A model generated the notes under the pieces. It saw nothing but the letters and a program-made list of their open reading frames with translations. It did no database searches and was not told where the DNA came from. 7,910 nucleotides of DNA from Sulfurovum sp. (lineage in GTDB: Bacteria; Campylobacterota; Campylobacteria; Campylobacterales; Sulfurovaceae): the NCBI GenBank assembly GCA_003978375.1, contig QNZW01000126.1, positions 1 to 7,910 on the forward strand, given 5' to 3'. Shown one piece after another: positions 1 through 5,726 of this stretch. Both the position numbers and the translations under genes were made by a program. Numbering within the stretch: position 1 is the first letter of the stretch; each line of letters opens with the position of its first letter.

Positions 1-221
1 TTTTGTGTCTCTTCTGAGTTCATCACAGAATTAAGGTGAGAAAGAGGTGTAAAAAAGAGTCCTAACTCTTCATCCAAATCTTGTAAAGGTTTAAGAACCT
101 GTGCATAACTCGTATCGTCTGATTTTGTTATTTCGTCAATGATGGTACGCTGTTGGTTTAAAAGTGCATCAAGTGCTTTTGGAAAGTTCTCCAAATTGTC
201 TATGTGAAAGTTTTGAAACAT
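1..221 (-). CDS. prlC: Oligopeptidase A (M3 family metallopeptidase), N-terminal part, cut by window edge
   Basis: Only the first 73 codons lie in the window; the gene runs off the left edge. I read it from the reverse complement starting at the ATG at 221, which follows an AAGGGA ribosome binding site. The visible product begins MFQNFHIDNLENFPKALDAL. Residues 57-69 (FTPLSHLNSVMNS) match the conserved N-terminal signature of oligopeptidase A/PrlC, where E. coli has SPVSHLNSVKNS. These are cytoplasmic zinc peptidases that degrade short peptides, including cleaved signal peptides. The catalytic HExxH motif would lie far outside the window and cannot be checked, so activity is inferred from the family. 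It lies 98 bp downstream of the CinA-like gene on the same strand and has its own candidate promoter, so it may be transcribed both alone and by read-through. Confidence 0.82.
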   Translation of the reverse strand, partial: MFQNFHIDNLENFPKALDALLNQQRTIIDEITKSDDTSYAQVLKPLQDLDEELGLFFTPLSHLNSVMNSEETQ

Positions 222-248
222 AAATATTGTCCCTTATTGGTTTGGTGG

Positions 249-257
249 ATTGTAACA
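249..257 (-). promoter_or_regulatory. Candidate extended -10 promoter for the prlC-like gene
   Basis: Read leftward, the sequence is TGTTACAAT: an extended -10 TG, one base, then TACAAT (5 of 6 to consensus). The expected transcript start is about 20 bases before the ATG at 221, leaving a short leader that contains the AAGGGA site. No good -35 box is visible, which is common in Campylobacterota. Confidence 0.4.
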
Positions 258-319
258 TAATTATAATAATATTTTTTGAATGCTTATGATATGGATAATA
301 TTGACGATAAAGTGCTACA

Positions 320-1069
320 TTACTTTTCATCTTCTAGGGTATAGAAAATATTTTTTTCTTTAAGCAAATCAAGATATTTGTCAAATGATATTTGTGCCAA
401 ATGTTTGTCTTCTGAAGCAATAGAGATAGAGACATACCAGGTATTATTAAGAAGTTTAGGTAAAGAGGAAAATTCTACTTCTTTTGGCATCTGCTCCATC
501 AATTCAATAAATACATTTTCTTTGCATTGAGCTGTTAGAGTATGTCTATAAATTGTTTTTGTGTTTGGTATAAGTTTGTTTAGTATTTCTGTAACCATGG
601 GATGGCTCATTTGGGGAAACCCAGGCATAAAAAAATAACGTTCATCTAGTGAAAATGCTGGCATTTGATTGATAGGATTGTAAAGAAGTTTTGCTCTTTT
701 GGGTAGCATTGCCATATTGATAGGGTGTGGATAGGCATTGTTACCAAGCGTCTTCTCGATGATTTTTTGTGCTTCTTGATGTAGATAAAGTATCCCATCA
801 TCTAATGCCTTTGCAACACATTGTCGTGTATAGTCATCAGGCGTAGAACCTATGCCACCAAAACACAAAAGTACAGCATGAGGTTGCGTGCTAATACATC
901 TAATGGTTTGTATAATAAGTTTAGGATCATCTTCGATAATAAAGGAGCCAGAGAGACTATATCCTTTCTTTTTTAGTGCTTTGCTTACAAAATCAAAATG
1001 GGCATCTTCTCTTCGACGATTGAGAATTTCAGTTCCAATAATAAGTGCATAAAAATGAAGTTTCTCCAT
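320..1069 (-). CDS. Stand-alone CinA-type molybdopterin-binding (MoCF_biosynth) domain protein
   Basis: The 249-residue product has the N-terminal fold of CinA/COG1058. Near the start is an IGTEIL strand-loop (residues 11-16). The family motif GGIGSTPDDYT lies at 71-81, corresponding to the usual GG-G-T-DD-T phosphate/pterin-binding loop. The region EFSSLPKLLNNTWYVSISI near 197-217 resembles the family C-terminal part. Full CinA proteins are about 400 residues and add a nicotinamide-nucleotide amidase domain (PncC). That domain is absent here, so this is the short form often annotated as competence/damage-inducible protein A or molybdopterin-binding protein. The real substrate is not established; ADP-ribose or nucleotide pyrophosphatase activity has been shown for some CinA proteins, but I cannot assign it here. 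The start is supported by AAGGA six bases before ATG. The long 5' leader carries a palindrome. Confidence 0.85.
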   Translation of the reverse strand: MEKLHFYALIIGTEILNRRREDAHFDFVSKALKKKGYSLSGSFIIEDDPKLIIQTIRCISTQPHAVLLCFGGIGSTPDDYTRQCVAKALDDGILYLHQEAQKIIEKTLGNNAYPHPINMAMLPKRAKLLYNPINQMPAFSLDERYFFMPGFPQMSHPMVTEILNKLIPNTKTIYRHTLTAQCKENVFIELMEQMPKEVEFSSLPKLLNNTWYVSISIASEDKHLAQISFDKYLDLLKEKNIFYTLEDEK

Positions 1070-1093
1070 GTGTTATCCTTTAAGATATTAGAC

Positions 1094-1131
1094 TGTGTCC
1101 AATTGCTCATACTTAAGTTAGTATGTGTCCA
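1094..1131. repeat. Direct repeat TGTGTCCA, 30 bp apart, flanking a palindrome
   Basis: TGTGTCCA occurs at 1094-1101 and again at 1124-1131, exactly 30 bp apart, about three helical turns. The second copy overlaps the right end of the inverted repeat at 1108-1125. Both copies lie between the candidate -10 and the start codon of the leftward CinA-like gene. The same-face spacing suggests protein binding sites, but the binding protein is unknown. Confidence 0.4.
1108..1125. promoter_or_regulatory. Palindromic operator candidate upstream of the CinA-like gene
   Basis: CATACT and AGTATG are perfect inverted arms around the 6-bp spacer TAAGTT. If the leftward TATAAT at 1133-1138 is the -10 box, this palindrome covers roughly the first 18 transcribed bases of the CinA-like gene. 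That is a typical place for a repressor operator. It could alternatively serve the divergent rightward gene, whose promoter is about 75 bp away. Confidence 0.4.
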
Positions 1132-1132
1132 T

Positions 1133-1138
1133 ATTATA
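1133..1138 (-). promoter_or_regulatory. Consensus -10 box for the CinA-like gene
   Basis: Read leftward this is a perfect TATAAT. A weak -35-like TTACAA lies 16 bp upstream (about 1155-1160). The predicted transcript starts near 1126, giving a leader of about 57 bases that ends in the AAGGA site before the ATG at 1069. Confidence 0.4.
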
Positions 1139-1201
1139 ATCTATTTTTCTAAGTTTGTAATATTATTTGGATGTATTGAAATTTTTTTACAAAAATTACG
1201 A

Positions 1202-1207
1202 TACAAT
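1202..1207 (+). promoter_or_regulatory. Candidate -10 box for the Thr-Pro-rich surface protein gene
   Basis: TACAAT (5 of 6 to TATAAT) lies 29 bp before the ATG at 1237, preceded by a T-rich run at 1181-1188. T-rich upstream tracts replace a conserved -35 box at many Campylobacterota promoters. The expected leader is about 23 bases and includes AAGG at 1224-1227. Confidence 0.4.
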
Positions 1208-1236
1208 AAAATATTCAAAATTAAAGGTAGAAGACT

Positions 1237-2373
1237 ATGACACATAAATTACATACATTTGCATTGCCATTTTTAACATACACGGCTATATATGCGACAA
1301 CACCTACACCAACACCAACACCTGCACCTGTTGAATTGACTTGTTCTGGTGTGCCTGTGGCAACAAAAGCTTTTGATTTATCCATAGATACAAAAGAGCG
1401 AGAGATTATTTCTTTTTTTCCAAATGTGGAGGTAAACTCTTCAAGTATACAATTCAATGAATATAGTACAGAATTAATAGATGAAAATGGAATTTCTACA
1501 AAACATATTATGATTGAAAATCAAGGTAACTGGGATATATTACAAGATGCAGGTGTGATATATTTTACACCCAACCAAGACTTTAATGGTACCTCTAAAG
1601 TCCAATATAGAATTAATAACAACTGTGACAAGCTATCAGGACGTAGCAATATAGCAACACTCACAGTAAAGATAAATGCAGCATCAAATCCATTACCTAT
1701 TTTAGATAGTGTATGTTTGTTTGCTTCTGCTCCAGAAGCACAAGATGATAAGATTATCATGCACAGAGGAGAAAAACTAAAAGTGATTAATGTGTTTGAC
1801 AATGATAAAAATAATATGAAAGATGATTCTAAAGAATTCGTGAATGCCAGTTTAAGACTCATTGATTCAAAGAAAAATGTAGTACGACGGGTATCGATTA
1901 AAAATGAAGGTACATGGTTTGCCAATACCAATACAGGTCAAGTTTTCTTTGTGCCTGATGATCATTTTGCAGGAGAATCGCATATGACATATACAATGGA
2001 TTCTGCGTGTACTTATGTACCTAATAAATTTGCACCTTCAGATAATGCTACCAGTGCTGAGATTATTGTTGTAGCTCCTACACCAACGGCTACTCCAACA
2101 CCTACGCCTACTCCAACCCCAACACCGACCCCTACACCAACGGCAACCCCAACCCCAACGGTAAAACCTGCCACAACACCTACAAAAAAACCTACACACA
2201 GTTCAACTTTGGCTACGCCTGCACCAACAAAACATGCCAAAACAAGTGAAGATATAAATAATACAGATATCGTGGTATCAGACAGTGGGGCAGCATTGAG
2301 TGGCTTGAGTATAGGTATTTTTCTAACGCTTATGGGATTATTGGGCAGTTTTTATAGAAAAGAAGAACAATAA
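1237..2373 (+). CDS. Exported protein with two CshA-fibril-like domains, Thr-Pro stalk and C-terminal membrane anchor
   Basis: The 378-residue product has a signal peptide (about 1-20, likely cut after IYA), then a short Thr-Pro stretch (23-31). Two related domains follow. Each ends in a pattern like that of CshA-type fibril repeats: IENQGNW...GVIYFTPNQDFNG...VQYRI (about 93-126) and IKNEGTW...GQVFFVPDDHFAG...MTYTM (about 221-254). The only cysteines are C36/C130 and C160/C258, one pair bracketing each domain, which suggests two disulfides. A Thr-Pro/Ala stalk (281-308, looser to about 330) leads to a hydrophobic segment (about 351-370) and the tail SFYRKEEQ. This layout fits an envelope or surface protein with its body outside the inner membrane. 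The function is unknown; adhesion or scaffolding is only inferred. AAGG lies 9 bp before ATG. It has no partner gene beside it. Confidence 0.75.
   Translation: MTHKLHTFALPFLTYTAIYATTPTPTPTPAPVELTCSGVPVATKAFDLSIDTKEREIISFFPNVEVNSSSIQFNEYSTELIDENGISTKHIMIENQGNWDILQDAGVIYFTPNQDFNGTSKVQYRINNNCDKLSGRSNIATLTVKINAASNPLPILDSVCLFASAPEAQDDKIIMHRGEKLKVINVFDNDKNNMKDDSKEFVNASLRLIDSKKNVVRRVSIKNEGTWFANTNTGQVFFVPDDHFAGESHMTYTMDSACTYVPNKFAPSDNATSAEIIVVAPTPTATPTPTPTPTPTPTPTPTATPTPTVKPATTPTKKPTHSSTLATPAPTKHAKTSEDINNTDIVVSDSGAALSGLSIGIFLTLMGLLGSFYRKEEQ
1303..1329 (+). repeat. Short Thr-Pro codon repeat at the mature N-terminus
   Basis: Nine codons alternate proline with threonine or alanine just after the predicted signal-peptide cleavage site. 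The tract is built on a CCNACN-type hexamer, as in the larger tract downstream. It probably encodes a stiff extended spacer. Confidence 0.6.
2077..2160 (+). repeat. Hexanucleotide-based Thr-Pro repeat tract (28 codons)
   Basis: Residues 281-308 alternate proline with threonine, with two alanine substitutions. The DNA is a degenerate 6-bp repeat with varied third positions. A 14-base word, CCTACACCAACGGC, recurs exactly at 2077-2090 and 2131-2144, offset by 54 bp (nine hexamers), which points to past tandem duplication. Any loss or gain of whole hexamers keeps the frame, so stalk length can vary without breaking the gene. Confidence 0.75.
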
Positions 2374-2378
2374 TCCAT

Positions 2379-2400
2379 GCACCCTCGGGTGCCCTTTATT
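2379..2400 (+). terminator. Rho-independent-like terminator after the Thr-Pro-rich protein gene
   Basis: GCACCC and GGGTGC form a perfect GC-rich stem (effective tetraloop CTCG) six bases after the stop codon, followed by CCTTTATT. The stem is striking in this AT-rich context. The U-tract is short and interrupted, so efficiency is uncertain. Confidence 0.6.
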
Positions 2401-2525
2401 TGATTATAAAATACACACATACACTTTTTTCATATCATTTTATCTACTGCATTTTGGAATTATGTGAAAATATTCTCTCTTTTGACTGTATCTACATATC
2501 ATTTGTCACATAAATAATCACAAAA

Positions 2526-2546
2526 TTTTATTTTAGAAAAATAAAA
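2526..2546. repeat. Perfect 9-bp AT-only inverted repeat
   Basis: Arms TTTTATTTT (2526-2534) and AAAATAAAA (2538-2546) flank an AGA loop. It lies about 70 bp before the symporter start. It could be a curved or UP-like promoter element or a site for a nucleoid protein; AT richness makes chance formation possible. Confidence 0.35.
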
Positions 2547-2560
2547 CATCTGTAAGGGTG

Positions 2561-2578
2561 AATGTACTAACATACATT
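2561..2578. promoter_or_regulatory. Inverted-repeat operator candidate upstream of the symporter
   Basis: AATGTA and TACATT are perfect inverted arms around CTAACA, with the same 6-6-6 geometry as the palindrome at 1108-1125. It lies just upstream of the candidate -10 at 2582-2587, over the region a -35 box would occupy. No regulator is encoded nearby. Confidence 0.4.
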
Positions 2579-2581
2579 AGA

Positions 2582-2587
2582 TATATT
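2582..2587 (+). promoter_or_regulatory. Candidate -10 box for the symporter
   Basis: TATATT (5 of 6 to consensus) would give a transcript starting near 2594 and a leader of about 24 bases with AAGGAG at 2608-2613. It is placed between and partly within two inverted repeats, which supports regulated transcription, but no -35 box is evident. Confidence 0.3.
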
Positions 2588-2603
2588 ACTTAGTACGGTA
2601 ATA
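2584..2603. promoter_or_regulatory. Second inverted-repeat operator candidate before the symporter
   Basis: TATTAC and GTAATA are perfect inverted arms around an 8-bp spacer. The site overlaps the candidate -10 and the expected transcript start, and ends five bases before the ribosome binding site. A protein bound here would block transcription initiation. Confidence 0.35.
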
Positions 2604-2617
2604 GAACAAGGAGAGTT

Positions 2618-4138
2618 ATGAATTCAGCATTTAGCACGTTAGATTGGATGATTTTTGCATCATATTTTTTATTGTTGGCACTGACAAGTGTGATTTTATC
2701 TCAATCAAAAGTGAAGAATACACGGGATTATTTTGTAGGGGGAAATGCTGTACCTATGTTTGCAGTGGCTATTTCAGTATTGGCCACTTCTCAGTCGGCA
2801 GCTACGTTTTTGGGTGGTCCTGAGTATGCTTATACTAAAGATTTAACGTTTTTAGGATTTTATTTTTCTGCTTTTTTAGCCATTGTCTTTGTTGCAAAAG
2901 TATTAATACCTAGATTTTATGCCATCGAAGCAATTACCGTCTATGAACTTTTAGAAAAACGTTATGGAGTATCGGCCAAAAGACAAGCAGGAGTGATGTT
3001 TCTTATAGGAAGACTTTTTGCTTCTGGTGCGAGATTGTATATAGGTGCTTTGGCTATCTCGATGATACTTTTTTTGGATATTACACCTTTACATGTGGCT
3101 ATTGCCATTGCCATTTTGATGTTAGGAGCCCTATCGTATGCTTATTTTGGTGGGGTAAAATCGGTTATTTTTTCTGATATTATCCAAGCTATAACATATA
3201 TTGGTGCAGGTGTTGTTGTGCTTATATATTTATATTTTAGTCTCAATACAGATTTTGCAACAATACTCAATACTCTCCATGCAGAGCATAAACTAAAACT
3301 CATCGATTGGTCTTTGAGTGGAGGTTTTTCTGTGTGGGCATTACTGGGTGGCTGGTTATTGCTCAATATTGCTGCTTATGGACTAGATCAAGATATGACA
3401 CAACGTGCATTAAGCTGTAAAAATACCAAAGAGGCACAAAAATCATTAATGATGAGTATTTATCTAACTATACCTGTGGCTATTTTATTTTTGTTTATAG
3501 GATTGCTTTTGTATCTTTTTTATCAGCATCCAGAGCTTTCGAATCTTCATACCTCTGTGATACAAAAATTTGAAGGAGAAAAAATAACAATTTTCATGTA
3601 CTATATTTTACATGAAATGCCTTCAGGTATGAGAGGGCTTGTGACAGTAGGTGCTGTGGCAGCAGCTTTGTCTTCTTCTAACTCTGTACTAGGGGCAATG
3701 TCTTCAGTATTGATAGAAGATTTGTATAAACCATGGAAACTAAAACAAGGTGTTGTTGATGAAATCTATTTTGTAAAAGCAGGGCGAAAAGCAGTACTTT
3801 TCTTTGCTGTTGCACTTTCTTTCATGGCGATGCTAAGTTATTATTGGCAACGCTACACAGATTTACCATTGCTTAGTTTTGCTCTTGGTGTGATGGCATT
3901 TGCCTATACGGGATTATTGGGGGTATATGCAGCTGCAATCTTTACCAATAGAGGCAATGCAAAACGTGTGCCTTTTGCTCTTTTAGGAGGATTTTTAACC
4001 GTACTTTTCTTGCAACCCTATGTATTTGGAGATGCATTGAGTGCATTGTTTGGTTTTAAGTTAGGCTTTGCATGGCAAATATTGGCAGGAACCATTGTCT
4101 CCTTTGGAATTATGGTAAGCAAAAAGGATAAGAAATAA
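2618..4138 (+). CDS. Sodium:solute symporter family (SSS/SLC5-like) permease
   Basis: The 506-residue inner-membrane protein has the length and layout of Na+-coupled SSS transporters, with about 13 hydrophobic segments. Visible family marks are DYFVGG before the second helix (about 37-42), GGVKSVIFSDIIQ at 178-190, the loop motif GLDQDMTQRALSCKNTKEAQ at 255-274, and the Ser/Ala-rich helix VAAALSSSNSVLGAMSSVLIEDLY (347-370). The last corresponds to the transmembrane helix whose serines help form the Na2 site in vSGLT. The substrate cannot be read from sequence; proline, other amino acids, sugars and organic acids are all handled by this family. A strong AAGGAG lies five bases before the ATG. 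The gene appears monocistronic, preceded by several palindromes and converging on msrB, so it is likely regulated separately, perhaps by substrate. Confidence 0.88.
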   Translation: MNSAFSTLDWMIFASYFLLLALTSVILSQSKVKNTRDYFVGGNAVPMFAVAISVLATSQSAATFLGGPEYAYTKDLTFLGFYFSAFLAIVFVAKVLIPRFYAIEAITVYELLEKRYGVSAKRQAGVMFLIGRLFASGARLYIGALAISMILFLDITPLHVAIAIAILMLGALSYAYFGGVKSVIFSDIIQAITYIGAGVVVLIYLYFSLNTDFATILNTLHAEHKLKLIDWSLSGGFSVWALLGGWLLLNIAAYGLDQDMTQRALSCKNTKEAQKSLMMSIYLTIPVAILFLFIGLLLYLFYQHPELSNLHTSVIQKFEGEKITIFMYYILHEMPSGMRGLVTVGAVAAALSSSNSVLGAMSSVLIEDLYKPWKLKQGVVDEIYFVKAGRKAVLFFAVALSFMAMLSYYWQRYTDLPLLSFALGVMAFAYTGLLGVYAAAIFTNRGNAKRVPFALLGGFLTVLFLQPYVFGDALSALFGFKLGFAWQILAGTIVSFGIMVSKKDKK

Positions 4139-4154
4139 TACATCTTAGGATGTA
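4139..4154. terminator. Hairpin between the convergent symporter and msrB genes
   Basis: TACATC and GATGTA form a 6-bp stem with loop TTAG. The stem overlaps the msrB stop codon and starts one base after the symporter stop. Read leftward, it is followed by a T-rich run, so it may terminate msrB transcripts. Read rightward there is no U-tract. The stem is short, so it is a weak terminator at best. Confidence 0.35.
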
Positions 4155-4507
4155 GGTATAAAGTCTAAAGAGAGGGAGTTTACACAATGTCTTGTGCTCT
4201 TTTTTGTCATCTTCTCACCTTTGAATACATGACCTAAATGCCCATTGCAGTTGGCACAGACAATTTCAATACGTCTTCCATCTGCATCAGGTATTTCTTT
4301 TATGGCTCCCTCTACACTGTCATCAAAACTGGGCCATCCCGTACCTGAATCAAATTTGGTTTCTGAGGGGAAAAGTGCTGCATTACATTGACGACAAATA
4401 TACATACCATCCTCATGATGATCCCAAAACTTCCCTGTAAAAGAGCGTTCTGTTCCTTTGTCAATAATAACGTTTTTCTCTTCTTCTGTTAGTCGATTGA
4501 GTGCCAT
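4145..4507 (-). CDS. msrB: Peptide methionine-(R)-S-oxide reductase MsrB
   Basis: The 120-residue cytoplasmic enzyme reduces methionine-R-sulfoxide in proteins. It shows the whole MsrB plan: zinc ligands C38-x2-C41 and C84-x2-C87, the FDSGTGWPSF loop (52-61), the HLGHVF strand (90-95), and the catalytic Cys C108 in RHCVNSLSLDF. All five cysteines are thus accounted for. Position 56 is Thr where many MsrB proteins carry the resolving Cys, so this is the class without that residue. I chose the ATG at 4507 because AAAGGA sits just before it and the protein then starts at the usual family N-terminus (MALNRLTEEEK). A longer in-frame reading to 4594 adds 29 residues unlike the family and would cross the divergent promoter. 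No msrA fusion or neighbour is present. Confidence 0.95.
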   Translation of the reverse strand: MALNRLTEEEKNVIIDKGTERSFTGKFWDHHEDGMYICRQCNAALFPSETKFDSGTGWPSFDDSVEGAIKEIPDADGRRIEIVCANCNGHLGHVFKGEKMTKKSTRHCVNSLSLDFIPTS

Positions 4508-4531
4508 AAGATTTCCTTTTATTTTTAATAA

Positions 4532-4540
4532 AGTGTAGCA
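4532..4540 (-). promoter_or_regulatory. Candidate extended -10 promoter for msrB
   Basis: Read leftward, the sequence is TGCTACACT: extended -10 TG plus TACACT. The transcript would start near 4525, giving a leader of about 18 bases containing AAAGGA. It diverges from the flavoprotein promoter about 30 bp away. Confidence 0.4.
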
Positions 4541-4569
4541 TATCGCATTTAGATTGAATTGAAATTGAT

Positions 4570-4575
4570 TATAAT
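4570..4575 (+). promoter_or_regulatory. Consensus -10 box directly before the flavoprotein start
   Basis: A perfect TATAAT ends seven bases before the ATG at 4583. The normal -10 to +1 distance places transcription initiation at or within a base or two of that ATG, implying a leaderless mRNA. A -35 box is not convincing (TTTAGA at 4548-4553, 16-bp spacing). Confidence 0.5.
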
Positions 4576-4582
4576 ACGCTTT

Positions 4583-5719
4583 ATGAATAGACAAATAATT
4601 ATCATAGGAGGAGGAGCCAGTGCATTAATGTTGGCTTCTTTGTTGCCTAAAAATAGAGCTACAATTATAGAATCTAATGCCAAACTAGCGGCAAAGATAC
4701 ACATCTCTGGTGGAGGAAAATGTAATATTACAAATAAATATATGGGTGGAGAATATTTTTTAGCTAAACATGCATTTGTTGAATCTATATTGAATGTATT
4801 TGATGAAAAAAAGCTACTTTTATGGCTCAAAAAAGAAGGGCTTAATCCTGTTTTACGTAAAAAAACACACTATTTTTGTGAAAACTCTTCAACGGAACTC
4901 ATAGATATTTTTAAAAAAAAGATCAAACATCAACGGGTGTTGTTATCAGAAAAAGTCATAGAAGTAACAAAAAGAGGAGCGTATTTTAAAGTAAAAACAC
5001 AAAAACGAATACTTAGTGCAAAGTATGTTGTGGTTGCATCAGGTGGTTTAAGTTTTCCGAAATTGGGTGCGAGTGGTATAGGGTATGAGATTGCATCTTC
5101 TTTTGGTCATACCATTAAACAAACTGCACCTGCCTTGGTAGGATTTACTGTGCAAAAGGAGCAATTTTTTTTTAAAACTCTCTCTGGAAGTTCTACAAAA
5201 GTTTCTATACGTGTAGACGAACAAATATTTCAAGGAGATTTACTCTTTACCCATAAAGGAATCTCAGGTCCTGCTGTGCTTGATAGCTCGCTTTACTGGC
5301 AAAAAGGAAGCATAGAGATAGATTTTTTACCACATTTTTCATTGGAGCACATGAGAGGTAGTAAAAAACAGATAAGTTCATTATTGCCAATACCCAAACG
5401 TATCACTAAGGCATTTTTGGTACAATTAGGGCTAGAAGATAAACCGTTCTTTCAATTGACTTTCAAAGAATTAGAAAAACTTCAATCGTTACAACAATAT
5501 GTATTTGCACCTGCGGGTACCTTTGGCTATTCAAAAGCTGAAGTGACAAAAGGAGGTGTATGTACAGATGAAGTGGATGCTAAGACGATGATGAGTTTAA
5601 AGGAAGAGGGGCTTTACTTCATAGGCGAAGTGCTTGACGTAACAGGAAAACTGGGAGGATATAATTTTCAGTGGGCTTTTTCAAGTGCCTTTGTGTGTTA
5701 CAAAAACATTAGGGAATAG
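4583..5719 (+). CDS. BaiN/HI0933-type NAD(P)/FAD-dependent oxidoreductase
   Basis: The 378-residue flavoprotein belongs to the HI0933/YhiN/BaiN family. It opens with the dinucleotide-binding strand-loop IIIIGGGASA (5-14). It continues with GGGKCNITN (43-51), ASGGLSFPK (152-160), FTHKGISGP (222-230), TKGGV (322-326) and the C-terminal FAD-binding signature GEVLDVTGKLGGYNFQWAFSS (348-368). Members bind FAD; the physiological substrate is generally unknown, and the bile-acid reductase role of BaiN should not be carried over. I chose the ATG because the Rossmann strand follows at once; an upstream in-frame TTG at 4559 would add eight residues and overlap the -10 box. There is no Shine-Dalgarno sequence. 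It heads a run of close rightward genes. A T9 tract at 5165-5173 encodes FFF. Confidence 0.9.
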   Translation: MNRQIIIIGGGASALMLASLLPKNRATIIESNAKLAAKIHISGGGKCNITNKYMGGEYFLAKHAFVESILNVFDEKKLLLWLKKEGLNPVLRKKTHYFCENSSTELIDIFKKKIKHQRVLLSEKVIEVTKRGAYFKVKTQKRILSAKYVVVASGGLSFPKLGASGIGYEIASSFGHTIKQTAPALVGFTVQKEQFFFKTLSGSSTKVSIRVDEQIFQGDLLFTHKGISGPAVLDSSLYWQKGSIEIDFLPHFSLEHMRGSKKQISSLLPIPKRITKAFLVQLGLEDKPFFQLTFKELEKLQSLQQYVFAPAGTFGYSKAEVTKGGVCTDEVDAKTMMSLKEEGLYFIGEVLDVTGKLGGYNFQWAFSSAFVCYKNIRE

Positions 5720-5726
5720 GATAAAA

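Noticed and set aside
998..1240. Rightward 80-codon open frame across the divergent region
   Set aside because: It is antisense to the CinA-like gene at its start, has no convincing ribosome binding site, and is rich in Phe, Ile, Leu and Lys as expected of random AT-rich DNA.
1521..1931. Leftward 136-codon open frame antisense to the surface-protein gene
   Set aside because: It lies wholly within a gene with clear domain structure and has no recognisable protein features of its own.
2077..2160. CRISPR or satellite-like array
   Set aside because: The repeat unit is a 6-bp codon pair within an open reading frame, with no spacers and no cas genes nearby.
2013..2240. Leftward open frame encoding a Gly-Val repeat protein
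   Set aside because: It is the antisense reading of the Thr-Pro tract; the repeat forces an open frame, and there is no ribosome binding site or independent support.
2463..2522. CRP-like half-sites TGTGA/TCACA before the symporter
   Set aside because: TCACA occurs twice as a direct repeat 12 bp apart and TGTGA lies about 40 bp away; none forms the inverted TGTGA-N6-TCACA site, so a CRP-type operator is not supported.
4508..4594. N-terminal extension of msrB by 29 residues to a start at 4594
   Set aside because: The extra residues do not resemble MsrB, a good ribosome binding site lies before the ATG at 4507, and the extension would cross both divergent promoters and overlap the flavoprotein gene.
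5685..5726. GTG start for the LdtD-like gene inside the flavoprotein gene
   Set aside because: It would bury the lipoprotein signal behind 14 extra residues; the ATG at 5727 has AGGA before it and gives a proper signal peptide.
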